From Enterobacteriaceae bacterium UBA2655 (GTDB lineage: Bacteria; Pseudomonadota; Gammaproteobacteria; Enterobacterales; Enterobacteriaceae), in the NCBI GenBank assembly GCA_002359495.1, contig DENB01000055.1, positions 12,275-29,430 of the forward strand: a stretch of 17,156 bases of DNA, in the 5' to 3' direction. Position numbers and translations under genes: made by a program. The notes under the pieces are model-generated. The model had not been told where the DNA came from, did not search any database, and was given only the letters and a program-made list of their open reading frames with translations. Of this stretch, positions 1 through 8,906 are shown piece by piece; position 1 is the stretch's first letter; each line of letters starts with the position of its first letter.

Positions 1-1
1 C

Positions 2-232
2 GTGATGGCGGATATGCTTACCAGCATGTTCCACCATTCGCAGCCGGAAGAAATTGTGAATATCATCAACGAGCCGCCGCTGCCGGATATCGATAACAAC
101 CTCGATACCTTTAACAATGGCGATCAATCATTCCTGAACCAGGACGCCGGCTGGGACAACAACAGCTTTGCCGATAACAGCGATTTGAACGATTTTGGCG
201 GCAACGATTTCGACGACGACAGTTTCGTCTGA
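2..232 (+). CDS. DUF2076-type protein, C-terminal part (5' end outside window)
   Basis: Only the last 76 or so residues are visible and the reading frame is open to the left edge, so the real start lies upstream. The visible part is a short amphipathic stretch (MADMLTSMF) followed by a long, very acidic Asn/Asp-rich tail that ends in DDDSFV. A Gly/Ala-rich segment followed by such an acidic tail is what I recall of enterobacterial DUF2076 proteins, which are small, probably periplasmic or envelope proteins of unknown function. The assignment rests on this tail alone and is tentative. The gene converges on yaiI. Confidence 0.5.
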   Translation: MMADMLTSMFHHSQPEEIVNIINEPPLPDIDNNLDTFNNGDQSFLNQDAGWDNNSFADNSDLNDFGGNDFDDDSFV

Positions 233-240
233 GCCATGCT

Positions 241-265
241 GTGACGCGTCCCGGCGGCGCGTCAC
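241..265. terminator. Perfect 8-bp hairpin between convergent genes
   Basis: GTGACGCG (241-248) and CGCGTCAC (258-265) form a perfect inverted repeat with a 9-nt loop, between the stop of the DUF2076-type gene and the stop of yaiI. There is no U-run on either strand, so intrinsic termination is doubtful. It may instead protect 3' ends. Confidence 0.35.
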
Positions 266-276
266 GGGCAGCGCGC

Positions 277-720
277 TTAGCGCTGCTGCAGCCACTTATC
301 CAGTTCGTTGGCGAACTGCTGGCGGTCGCGTGGACTCAACGCCGCAGGGCCGCCGCTCTGAATGCCGCTGGCGCGCATCGTATCCATGAAATCGCGCATC
401 GTCAGCCGCTCACGGATAGTGGCGGGCGAGTAGCGTTCGCCGCGCGGGTTAAGCGCCGCCGCGCCTTTCTCCAGCACTTCCGCCGCCAGCGGAATATCGC
501 CGGTGATCACCAGATCCCCCTTCTCCACCCGCTTCACGATTTCGTTATCGGCGACGTCAAAACCGGCGGCGACGCGCAGGGTGCGTAAAAAAGGCGACGG
601 CGGCACGCGCAGCGGCTGGTTGGCGACAAAGGTGATCAGGGTTCGGGTTCTGTCCGCCGCGCGGTACAGCACTTCTTTGATTACAACAGGACAGGCGTCG
701 GCATCGACCCAGATAGACAT
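277..720 (-). CDS. yaiI: YaiI/YqxD family protein (UPF0178, DUF188)
   Basis: A 147-residue soluble protein, full length for the family. It begins [18 protein letters not shown], the hallmark acidic N-terminus of DUF188 proteins, whose fold is likened to PIN-like nucleases. The conserved VITGDIPLA segment and the C-terminal [11 protein letters not shown] segment are also present. The biochemical function is not established. The start is supported by AAGGA six bases upstream of the ATG, and this Shine-Dalgarno overlaps the stop codon of the preceding gene. It is the last gene of a leftward three-gene operon with 9-nt spacers. In E. coli yaiI lies next to proC; here two extra genes separate them. 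Confidence 0.93.
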   Translation of the reverse strand: MSIWVDADACPVVIKEVLYRAADRTRTLITFVANQPLRVPPSPFLRTLRVAAGFDVADNEIVKRVEKGDLVITGDIPLAAEVLEKGAAALNPRGERYSPATIRERLTMRDFMDTMRASGIQSGGPAALSPRDRQQFANELDKWLQQR

Positions 721-729
721 GGTGGTTCC

Positions 730-1173
730 TTATTCTCGGGGAATGATGGAGATCTTGCCGTTCTTCTCAAGAATGGCAAATTTAATTTGGTCCAGCCGCT
801 CCAGTCCCTGAGTGCTGCGCGCCGACAGCATAATGTCCCCCTCATCGACGCCCGCTTTTTTGGCCCGGCCTTTAAGCAGCTTGCCATCTTCCACCAAAAT
901 CAGCGATCCGCCGTCAATCAGCTGTTCGACGCGCGGAAAGCGGCTTTTCAGGTTGCCGAACAGAATATCCAGAACGATCAGCGTAATGATGGTCAGCGAC
1001 GCGCCAGTGACGGAAAAATCGTCCCCCAGCAGCGCCTGCTGCGTCGCCTCGCTAATAATTAACAGCAGAATCAAATCGAATGAGGTCATCTCCAGCAGCG
1101 TGCGTCGCCCGGCGATTTTGATCACTACCATCAGCAGCAGGTACATGCTGGCGGCGCGTAAGACTGTCTCCAT
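730..1173 (-). CDS. DUF421 (YetF/YcaP-like) membrane protein
   Basis: 147 residues. The N-terminal half has about three hydrophobic segments (roughly residues 5-20, 28-48 and 55-75) with the conserved AGRRTLLEMTSFDLILLL stretch (about 21-38) of DUF421 proteins. The C-terminal half (about 82-147) is the small cytosolic YetF-like domain (GGSLILVEDGKLL, then LDQIKFAILEKNGKISII). It is shorter than E. coli YcaP as I remember that protein. The family has no firmly known reaction; members are inner-membrane proteins, some linked to stress or sporulation. GGAG lies six bases before the ATG. It is translated between the one-TM protein and yaiI with 9-nt gaps, so the three genes are surely one transcript. 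Confidence 0.88.
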   Translation of the reverse strand: METVLRAASMYLLLMVVIKIAGRRTLLEMTSFDLILLLIISEATQQALLGDDFSVTGASLTIITLIVLDILFGNLKSRFPRVEQLIDGGSLILVEDGKLLKGRAKKAGVDEGDIMLSARSTQGLERLDQIKFAILEKNGKISIIPRE

Positions 1174-1182
1174 TCTTGTCTC

Positions 1183-1692
1183 CTACGGGTAAATAAACTG
1201 ACTGAACTGCACCTGCGATCGGCCATCCAGCGCCACTTTGCTGACGAAATGGCCGAAGCTCTGTGGCTGAAAGGAGATCCAGACCGCGGCGCTCTCCTGC
1301 TGCGGCCGCCGGTGCCAGATTAAAATGAGTTGATTCTCGCTGCTCCAGGTTTCATCAGGCTGAGGCTGCAGCGTCTGTATCTGAAAATTATCCATCTCCT
1401 CGCCGCTGATGGTGACCTGATAGCGATCGCCGCTCAGCTGGCGCAGGCGCAGCGCCATATCCATATTGCTTTGACGGCGGCCGAACTGCTCATACTCCAC
1501 GCTTAAGCGCCCATCCGCCGCGCTGGCCTGCTGGTTGCTGATAAATCCCTTAGAGAAAAATCCGCATGCGCCGGCGATCACGATCAAAAACAGCAGCCAT
1601 GCGCCGATTGTTTCAATGCGCCACTCGATTTTCTGCCATTTCATATTTTCCTGAACGGGGAACTCGCGGTTTTTCTGCTCATCTTCCGTCAT
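1183..1692 (-). CDS. Conserved one-TM membrane protein of unknown function
   Basis: 169 residues. A charged cytosolic N-terminus (about 1-27, with an MKWQKIEWRIE segment) leads into one strong membrane helix (about 30-48, GAWLLFLIVIAGACGFF). The C-terminal domain of about 120 residues is beta-rich and hydrophilic and would face the periplasm. I do not recognise a named domain. Tight spacing ahead of the DUF421 gene is the only functional hint: the two proteins may act together in the inner membrane. It is the first gene of the operon, divergent from proC across a region of about 90 bp. A GGAG lies ten bases upstream of the ATG, slightly far, so initiation may be modest. It ends with a TAG stop. 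Confidence 0.75.
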   Translation of the reverse strand: MTEDEQKNREFPVQENMKWQKIEWRIETIGAWLLFLIVIAGACGFFSKGFISNQQASAADGRLSVEYEQFGRRQSNMDMALRLRQLSGDRYQVTISGEEMDNFQIQTLQPQPDETWSSENQLILIWHRRPQQESAAVWISFQPQSFGHFVSKVALDGRSQVQFSQFIYP

Positions 1693-1782
1693 ATCAAGTT
1701 ATCTCCGGCGCTGACTTGTTATTAATCCTGGCTGACGTAAGCTAACGCGTTAAGTAAATCGGAAATTTCAAAGGAAAGGGTG

Positions 1783-2601
1783 ATGCTGGATAAAAAAATC
1801 GGCTTTATCGGCTGCGGCAATATGTCCAAAGCGATTATCAGCGGTCTGGTAAACGGCGGGAAAATCGCGCCGGCCAATATCTGGGTTTTCGATCGTAAGC
1901 CACAAACCAACCAGGCGATGGCGCAGCAGTTCGGCATTACGCCCGCCGACAGCGCCGAAGCGCTGGCGCGCGAGGTGGATATTCTGTTTGGCGCGGTGAA
2001 ACCGAACGTGATCCTCAAGGCGCTGAAAGATGTCGCTAATCAGCTGAAGAAAGATACGCTGGTGGTCTCGATCGCCGCTGGCGTTACGCTCGACTCGCTG
2101 GCGTCGGTGCTCGGCCACGATCGCAAAATCATTCGCGTGATGCCGAATACCCCCTCGCTGGTCAATGAGGGCATGACCTCGGTGACGCCCAACGTGCTGG
2201 TTGAGCAGCAGGAAACCGATGAGGTGGTCGCCATTTTCGAAAGCTTCGGCAAGGCGGCGGTGGTCAGCGAATACCTGATCCATTCGGTGGTCGGCGTCAG
2301 CGGCTCCGCGCCCGCCTACGTGTTTATGTTTATCGAGGCGATGGCCGACGCCGCCGTGCTCGGCGGCATGCCGCGCGCGCAGGCTTATCAGTTCGCCGCC
2401 CAGGCGGTCAAAGGTTCGGCGCAGATGGTGCTGGAAACCGGCAAACATCCCGGCGAGCTGAAGGATATGGTCTGTTCGCCAGGCGGCACCACTATCGAGG
2501 CGGTGAAGGTGCTGGAGGAGAAAGGCTTTCGCGCCGCGGTGATCGAAGCGATGCAGCAATGTATGGCGAAATCGGAAGCCTTAAGCAAAAAGAGCGTCTG
2601 A
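1783..2601 (+). CDS. proC: Pyrroline-5-carboxylate reductase
   Basis: Catalyses the last step of proline synthesis, NAD(P)H-dependent reduction of 1-pyrroline-5-carboxylate to L-proline, in the cytosol. The protein has 272 residues, like E. coli ProC. The N-terminal Rossmann domain starts with GFIGCGNM, then VVSIAAGVTL and the substrate-region MPNTPSLVNEGMT. The C-terminal dimer domain contains VVGVSGSAPAYVFMFIEA and DMVCSPGGTTIEAV. A GTG at 1780 is in frame, but I chose the ATG at 1783 because AAGGA (1771-1775) is then seven bases away. It is monocistronic, divergent from the DUF421 operon, and ends just before a strong terminator. Confidence 0.97.
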   Translation: MLDKKIGFIGCGNMSKAIISGLVNGGKIAPANIWVFDRKPQTNQAMAQQFGITPADSAEALAREVDILFGAVKPNVILKALKDVANQLKKDTLVVSIAAGVTLDSLASVLGHDRKIIRVMPNTPSLVNEGMTSVTPNVLVEQQETDEVVAIFESFGKAAVVSEYLIHSVVGVSGSAPAYVFMFIEAMADAAVLGGMPRAQAYQFAAQAVKGSAQMVLETGKHPGELKDMVCSPGGTTIEAVKVLEEKGFRAAVIEAMQQCMAKSEALSKKSV

Positions 2602-2603
2602 CC

Positions 2604-2635
2604 GAAAAAAGGGGCGAAGCCGCGCCCCTTTTTTC
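2604..2635. terminator. Bidirectional rho-independent terminator between proC and the oxidoreductase
   Basis: GGGGCG (2611-2616) pairs with CGCCCC (2623-2628) around a 6-nt loop. The stem is extended by six A's on the left and six T's on the right, plus an outer G-C pair. The A6/T6 flanks give a U-tract in both directions, as expected between the convergent stops at 2601 and 2638. Confidence 0.9.
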
Positions 2636-2637
2636 GC

Positions 2638-4167
2638 TTACTGCTGCTGATATTTCTCCGCCAGCGCCACCCCTTGCGCCATCGTCATCGGCTGCTGCAT
2701 CAGCGCCACCAGTTCTGCGGTCAGGGTATACATACCGCAGGAAAACGCCGCCGCCAGCTTGCCCTGCTGACCATAGAAGGCGATGAAACGCTGCTCCTGC
2801 AGCGAACCGATCAGCCTGTATTCATCCCATTCGCTGGCGTGCCCGACATAGTCGTAGCGGGTGCCGAAATGGGTGGTCCAGAAAAACGGCACGCGATCGT
2901 AAGGGGTTTTCTCGTCGAGCATGTTTTTAGCAGCGATGCGCCCCTGCTGATGCGCCACGCGATAGTGCTCAATGCGCAGCGTTCCCTGCGGCGTCGGATA
3001 GCTGGCAATATCCCCGGCGGCCCAGACGTTTTCCGCCACGCGCAGCGTCTCGTCGGTTTTCAGGCTGCCATCCTCCTGCAAAGTGAGATCGTGAATGAAA
3101 TCGGTGGCGGGCTGAATACCGGTCGCCAGCAGCACCACCTCGGCCGGCAGCCTGCCACCGTCTTTCAGCCGCAGCGCGTTCACCTGCCCTTCCCCTTCCA
3201 GCGCGGCGGGTTCGCCATCGACGAATTTCACGCCGTTGCTGACGTGCAGATCGCGGAAATAGCGCCCGATCTCGTCGCCGAAAGATTTGGCGAACGGCAG
3301 CGCATGACGCGCCACGACGGTAACGTCGATGTTGCGGTTACGCAGCGCCGACGCCATCTCCATGCCGATAAAGTTATTGCCGACAATCACCAGCCGGTGC
3401 TTCTCATCCACTTCCTGCAACAACTTCTCCGCCTGATTGATGCTGCGCAGCACATGCACGCCCGCCAGCGCGCTGCCTTCGATATCAAGGCGCTTCGGCA
3501 CGCCGCCGGTCGCCAGCAGCAGCTTGTCGTAGTAGATTTGCTCGCCGTCGGCGAGGTGCAGAAGCCGCTGGCGCGTATCAAGGCGTTCCACCTCGCCCTG
3601 CTTACGCTCGACATGCTTTAACACATCTTCTTTGAGCATGTGGGGCACTTCGCTGATCGCCATCTTGCCGGAAGGAACGAACTTCGTCAGCGCGGTACGA
3701 TCGTAAGGCGCTTCCGATTCGCGCTCCACCAGAATCACTTTGCCCTTAAAACCGTCGTGGCGCAGCGTCCAGACGGCGGCGCTGCCGGCCGCGCCGCTGC
3801 CCAGCACCACGTAGACCGGCGCTTCTGCGCCGCTGCCGATGGCGGAGGCAGGCGACATCGCCTGCGGATTCACCAGCACCATGCCGTTTTCCACCTTTAC
3901 CGGAAACTGTTTGAGATCGGCCAGCGCCAGCGGCTCGCACATCTGCCCGTCCGAGAGGCGAAACACCGCCTTATGCCAGGGGCAGATCAGCTTATCGCCG
4001 CAGATCGCCCCTTTTTCCAGCGGAGCGCCCGCATGCGGGCATTTGGCCTGATAAGCGCGCACCTTATCTTCTTCACGAATCAACAAAATTTCGCTGTCGC
4101 CGATCTCCACTTTGGTTGGCTGGCGCGGCGGCAGCTCCTTCAGGGCTATAGCAGATTGGTAGTTCAC
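2638..4167 (-). CDS. Rieske [2Fe-2S] / FAD-dependent oxidoreductase (AIFM3-like ferredoxin reductase)
   Basis: A 509-residue protein with a Rieske domain at the N-terminus (about 5-100; cluster ligands Cys43-x-His45 and Cys62-x-x-His65 in CPHAG and CPWH). A pyridine-nucleotide-disulfide-type reductase follows: FAD-binding VLGSGAAGSAA at about 121, an NAD(P)-binding VIVGNNFIGMEMAS in the middle, the second FAD motif VWAAGDIA, and a C-terminal reductase domain. Electrons likely pass from NAD(P)H through FAD to the attached Rieske centre; the final acceptor is unknown and no partner gene is nearby. I chose the GTG at 4165-4167: AGGAG lies seven bases upstream, and the 48 residues possible further upstream are low-complexity and basic. 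An ATG six bases before the GTG reads only Met-Ser-stop. Soluble, no signal peptide. Confidence 0.88.
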   Translation of the reverse strand: MNYQSAIALKELPPRQPTKVEIGDSEILLIREEDKVRAYQAKCPHAGAPLEKGAICGDKLICPWHKAVFRLSDGQMCEPLALADLKQFPVKVENGMVLVNPQAMSPASAIGSGAEAPVYVVLGSGAAGSAAVWTLRHDGFKGKVILVERESEAPYDRTALTKFVPSGKMAISEVPHMLKEDVLKHVERKQGEVERLDTRQRLLHLADGEQIYYDKLLLATGGVPKRLDIEGSALAGVHVLRSINQAEKLLQEVDEKHRLVIVGNNFIGMEMASALRNRNIDVTVVARHALPFAKSFGDEIGRYFRDLHVSNGVKFVDGEPAALEGEGQVNALRLKDGGRLPAEVVLLATGIQPATDFIHDLTLQEDGSLKTDETLRVAENVWAAGDIASYPTPQGTLRIEHYRVAHQQGRIAAKNMLDEKTPYDRVPFFWTTHFGTRYDYVGHASEWDEYRLIGSLQEQRFIAFYGQQGKLAAAFSCGMYTLTAELVALMQQPMTMAQGVALAEKYQQQ

Positions 4168-4411
4168 GACATGGCTCCTTTCTTTCTTTTTATGCAGGGA
4201 TCGCTCGCGTGCAGGTTGGAAAATGGCGCGACGCAGCGGGATCCTCCGGAAAGGATAAGTGTGGCAAAGGGCGCGGGAGAGAGCGGGAGAAAAAAGGGAA
4301 AAAGCGGGCAACCGATTGTTTACCCGGAGGTTTTAAGTTTTAAAAAATATTACGCCGCCAGCGAAGAGCAGCCTAAGCCCGGCACGGACAGAGCGACGCA
4401 AAGAGAATTTA

Positions 4412-4457
4412 TCCGGTTTTGACGCCGGGATCGCAAACGCCGATCCCGTCCGGTTTT
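4412..4457. repeat. Hairpin flanked by 9-bp direct repeats, just after iraP
   Basis: CGGGATCG (4426-4433) and CGATCCCG (4441-4448) form a perfect 8-bp stem with a 7-nt loop, eight bases beyond the iraP stop codon. The direct repeat TCCGGTTTT flanks it at 4412-4420 and 4449-4457; the second copy touches the iraP stop. As an iraP terminator it lacks a U-run. On the plus strand the second repeat supplies four T's. Confidence 0.4.
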
Positions 4458-4711
4458 CAGCTGCGCGGATGGTTCAACAGCTTGTCGATATAGTTACGCA
4501 GCAGGATGGCGTCATCCTCGCTGGCATGCTCGGCGGCATTGTGCATCGCGCTGTCAATGCCGGCGGCTATCGAGCGTTGATCTTCCTGATGCATCTTACG
4601 CAACATCGCCGTAACGACGATTTCCAGCGCTTCCACCTGAGCCACTAACTCTTTCGACTCTTCTTCTTTTTCAGCAAGCTTTACCAATAATTCAGCAATA
4701 AGATTTTTCAT
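4457..4711 (-). CDS. iraP: Anti-adaptor IraP, stabiliser of sigma-S
   Basis: 84 residues, close to E. coli IraP in length and very similar at the N-terminus ([20 protein letters not shown], then [16 protein letters not shown]), with a helical coiled-coil-like build and the C-terminal [14 protein letters not shown]. In E. coli IraP binds the response regulator RssB and blocks delivery of RpoS to ClpXP, raising sigma-S on phosphate or magnesium limitation; its promoter there responds to ppGpp. Position near proC is conserved with E. coli, but phoA, psiF and dgcC are absent between them. The Shine-Dalgarno is weak (GAGG about seven bases upstream). The middle of the protein differs from E. coli, as expected between families. 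Confidence 0.94.
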   Translation of the reverse strand: MKNLIAELLVKLAEKEEESKELVAQVEALEIVVTAMLRKMHQEDQRSIAAGIDSAMHNAAEHASEDDAILLRNYIDKLLNHPRS

Positions 4712-4742
4712 GCCAATGCCTCAGCGGTGAGGAAAAGCAGAA

Positions 4743-4748
4743 ATTATC
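4743..4748 (-). promoter_or_regulatory. Probable iraP -10 element
   Basis: On the minus strand GATAAT (5/6 to TATAAT) lies about 32 bases before the iraP ATG, within TGATAAT. No good -35 hexamer is seen at the 16-18 base spacing, only a T-rich stretch, so activation or an alternative sigma factor may be needed. Confidence 0.35.
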
Positions 4749-4832
4749 ACCGGTTTAGTGAAAAAAACAGAAATTTTTGCGCTGGCTCCGTCAGAACCTG
4801 ACAAAAATAAGGACGTGAATAACATTTTAGAA

Positions 4833-4889
4833 ATTAACCTGTTAATGCGAAACGTTTTCCTGAAAACAGCGGCGTTGAAAACGTTTCGC
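4833..4889. repeat. Cluster of nested palindromes between the Gly-rich lipoprotein and iraP
   Basis: Three perfect inverted repeats are packed into 57 bp. ATTAAC-CT-GTTAAT is at 4833-4846. Abutting it, GCGAAACGTTTTC (4847-4859) pairs with GAAAACGTTTCGC (4877-4889) across 17 nt. Inside, GTTTTC-CT-GAAAAC spans 4854-4867. The 13-bp arms resemble half to whole operators of the LacI/GalR family (AAACGTTT core, as in PurR or Cra sites). No U-run follows on the minus strand, so it does not look like a simple terminator. Confidence 0.55.
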
Positions 4890-4914
4890 CAGCGATAATC
4901 GCCGCGCGGGATAA

Positions 4915-5070
4915 TTAACGCGGTTCGGAGAAACCGCGGCCCGGACCGCCGCCATGTCCGCCCCAACCGCCGCCGCCCCAGCCGCCTCCGCCGCCTGGTG
5001 GCGGGAAAATGCATCCGCTCAGGGCGGTAACCAACGCAACCACTGCAGCCAGCCTCACAATACGTACCAT
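4915..5070 (-). CDS. Small Gly-rich lipoprotein
   Basis: 51 residues: a short signal peptide (MVRIVRLAAVVALVTALSGC) with lipobox LSGC, then a mature part of about 32 residues that is almost entirely Gly with evenly placed Trp (three GGGGW/GGW-like blocks, then HGGG) and a basic end GRGFSEPR. A lipid-anchored, unstructured envelope peptide is the natural reading; the function is unknown. I chose the ATG at 5068-5070 because GAGG lies five bases upstream and the signal peptide begins there; upstream extension to 5160 adds only non-signal sequence. Divergent from lacZ. Composition is extreme, but the lipobox, ribosome site and promoter-like sequence argue that the gene is real. Confidence 0.7.
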   Translation of the reverse strand: MVRIVRLAAVVALVTALSGCIFPPPGGGGGWGGGGWGGHGGGPGRGFSEPR

Positions 5071-5099
5071 AGCAACCTCAATGTGGTGAAAACGCGCTG

Positions 5100-5128
5100 A
5101 GTTTATGAGTGGCCCTGTCAGACGACAA
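5100..5128 (-). promoter_or_regulatory. Candidate sigma-70 promoter of the Gly-rich lipoprotein
   Basis: On the minus strand TTGTCG (5128-5123) and TAAACT (5105-5100) are separated by exactly 17 bases, each matching 4/6 of consensus. The start would be near 5093, some 22 bases before the ATG. Confidence 0.4.
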
Positions 5129-5257
5129 GAGAGAATTATCCGTAACCCGGCGCTATTCATCTTTCCTCACTACGCTTAACGTTTTACTGGCGAATCGCCG
5201 ACGAAAAACAGGCGTCGACGCGTTTAGGCTTTCCCCTGCCTCCCGGATCGCCGCCTC

Positions 5258-8393
<3,136 letters not shown>

Positions 8394-8539
8394 GCGCCGT
8401 TCGGGGCGACGCGCGCCGCCCCACCGGGTAAAATGCGGGAAATCTATGACGCAGATCCCTTTGATTAACAGAGGATGTTGCCGTTCCCGCGTTTGCTTCC
8501 CAGACTTACTACTCTCTCTGTCTGTAAATGGTGCTAACC

Positions 8540-8899
8540 ATGAAGACGCTACTCCTCGCCCTCGGCGCGCTGAGCCTCGCCGCCTGTAGCCTGAACCCCT
8601 CTGTAGATACCCTGTCGTCAGAACAACGGGCCAAAGTCGCCAGCATGCGGGTGCATGAAAATAACCCTTGGCCTCAGGCCAGGCTAATCGCGAAAGTGTC
8701 GGGATTGAGCTGCAACCGCAACAAGTATCAGGAGCCGGAGGTTAACAGCGACGAAGCCCTGCAGGGGATAAAAATCCGCGCGGCGCTCGCCGGAGGCGAC
8801 GGCGTGGTGAACACCCTCTGCCAGAAAAACGCCCTGACAGACTATGTTCACAGCTGCTGGACCTCGGTGCGATGCGTCGGCGATGCGGTGAAGCTTTAA
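8540..8899 (+). CDS. RcsF-like outer-membrane lipoprotein
   Basis: 119 residues from the ATG at 8540. Signal peptide MKTLLLALGALSLAAC with lipobox LAAC (Cys16), a linker of about 35 residues, then a small domain with four cysteines (58, 94, 106, 112). The context KVSGLSC, then about 35 residues, then HSCWTSVRCVGDAVKL parallels E. coli RcsF (EVSGDSC, then YRQAVCIGSAL), whose four cysteines form two disulfides; spacing 36/12/6 is close to 35/9/6. RcsF senses envelope damage and signals to IgaA and the Rcs phosphorelay. The linker here is about 16 residues shorter and lacks the Pro-rich stretch that threads through porins, so signalling may differ. An in-frame ATG at 8528 is less likely because it would precede the signal peptide. 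The ribosome site is weak. Confidence 0.75.
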   Translation: MKTLLLALGALSLAACSLNPSVDTLSSEQRAKVASMRVHENNPWPQARLIAKVSGLSCNRNKYQEPEVNSDEALQGIKIRAALAGGDGVVNTLCQKNALTDYVHSCWTSVRCVGDAVKL

Positions 8900-8906
8900 G
8901 CGCCGC

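Noticed and set aside
2674..3621. 315-codon plus-strand frame opposite the Rieske/FAD reductase
   Set aside because: Shadow of the reductase, with low-complexity composition.
4168..4311. 48-residue N-terminal extension of the Rieske/FAD reductase
   Set aside because: Basic low-complexity sequence, not a signal peptide, and the GTG at 4167 has a well-placed AGGAG.
5071..5160. Longer start for the Gly-rich lipoprotein
   Set aside because: It would bury the signal peptide; the ATG at 5070 has GAGG five bases upstream.
8405..8424. GGGGCG/CGCCCC hairpin after lacZ as a terminator
   Set aside because: The stem is real, but no U-run follows on the plus strand; too weak to call.
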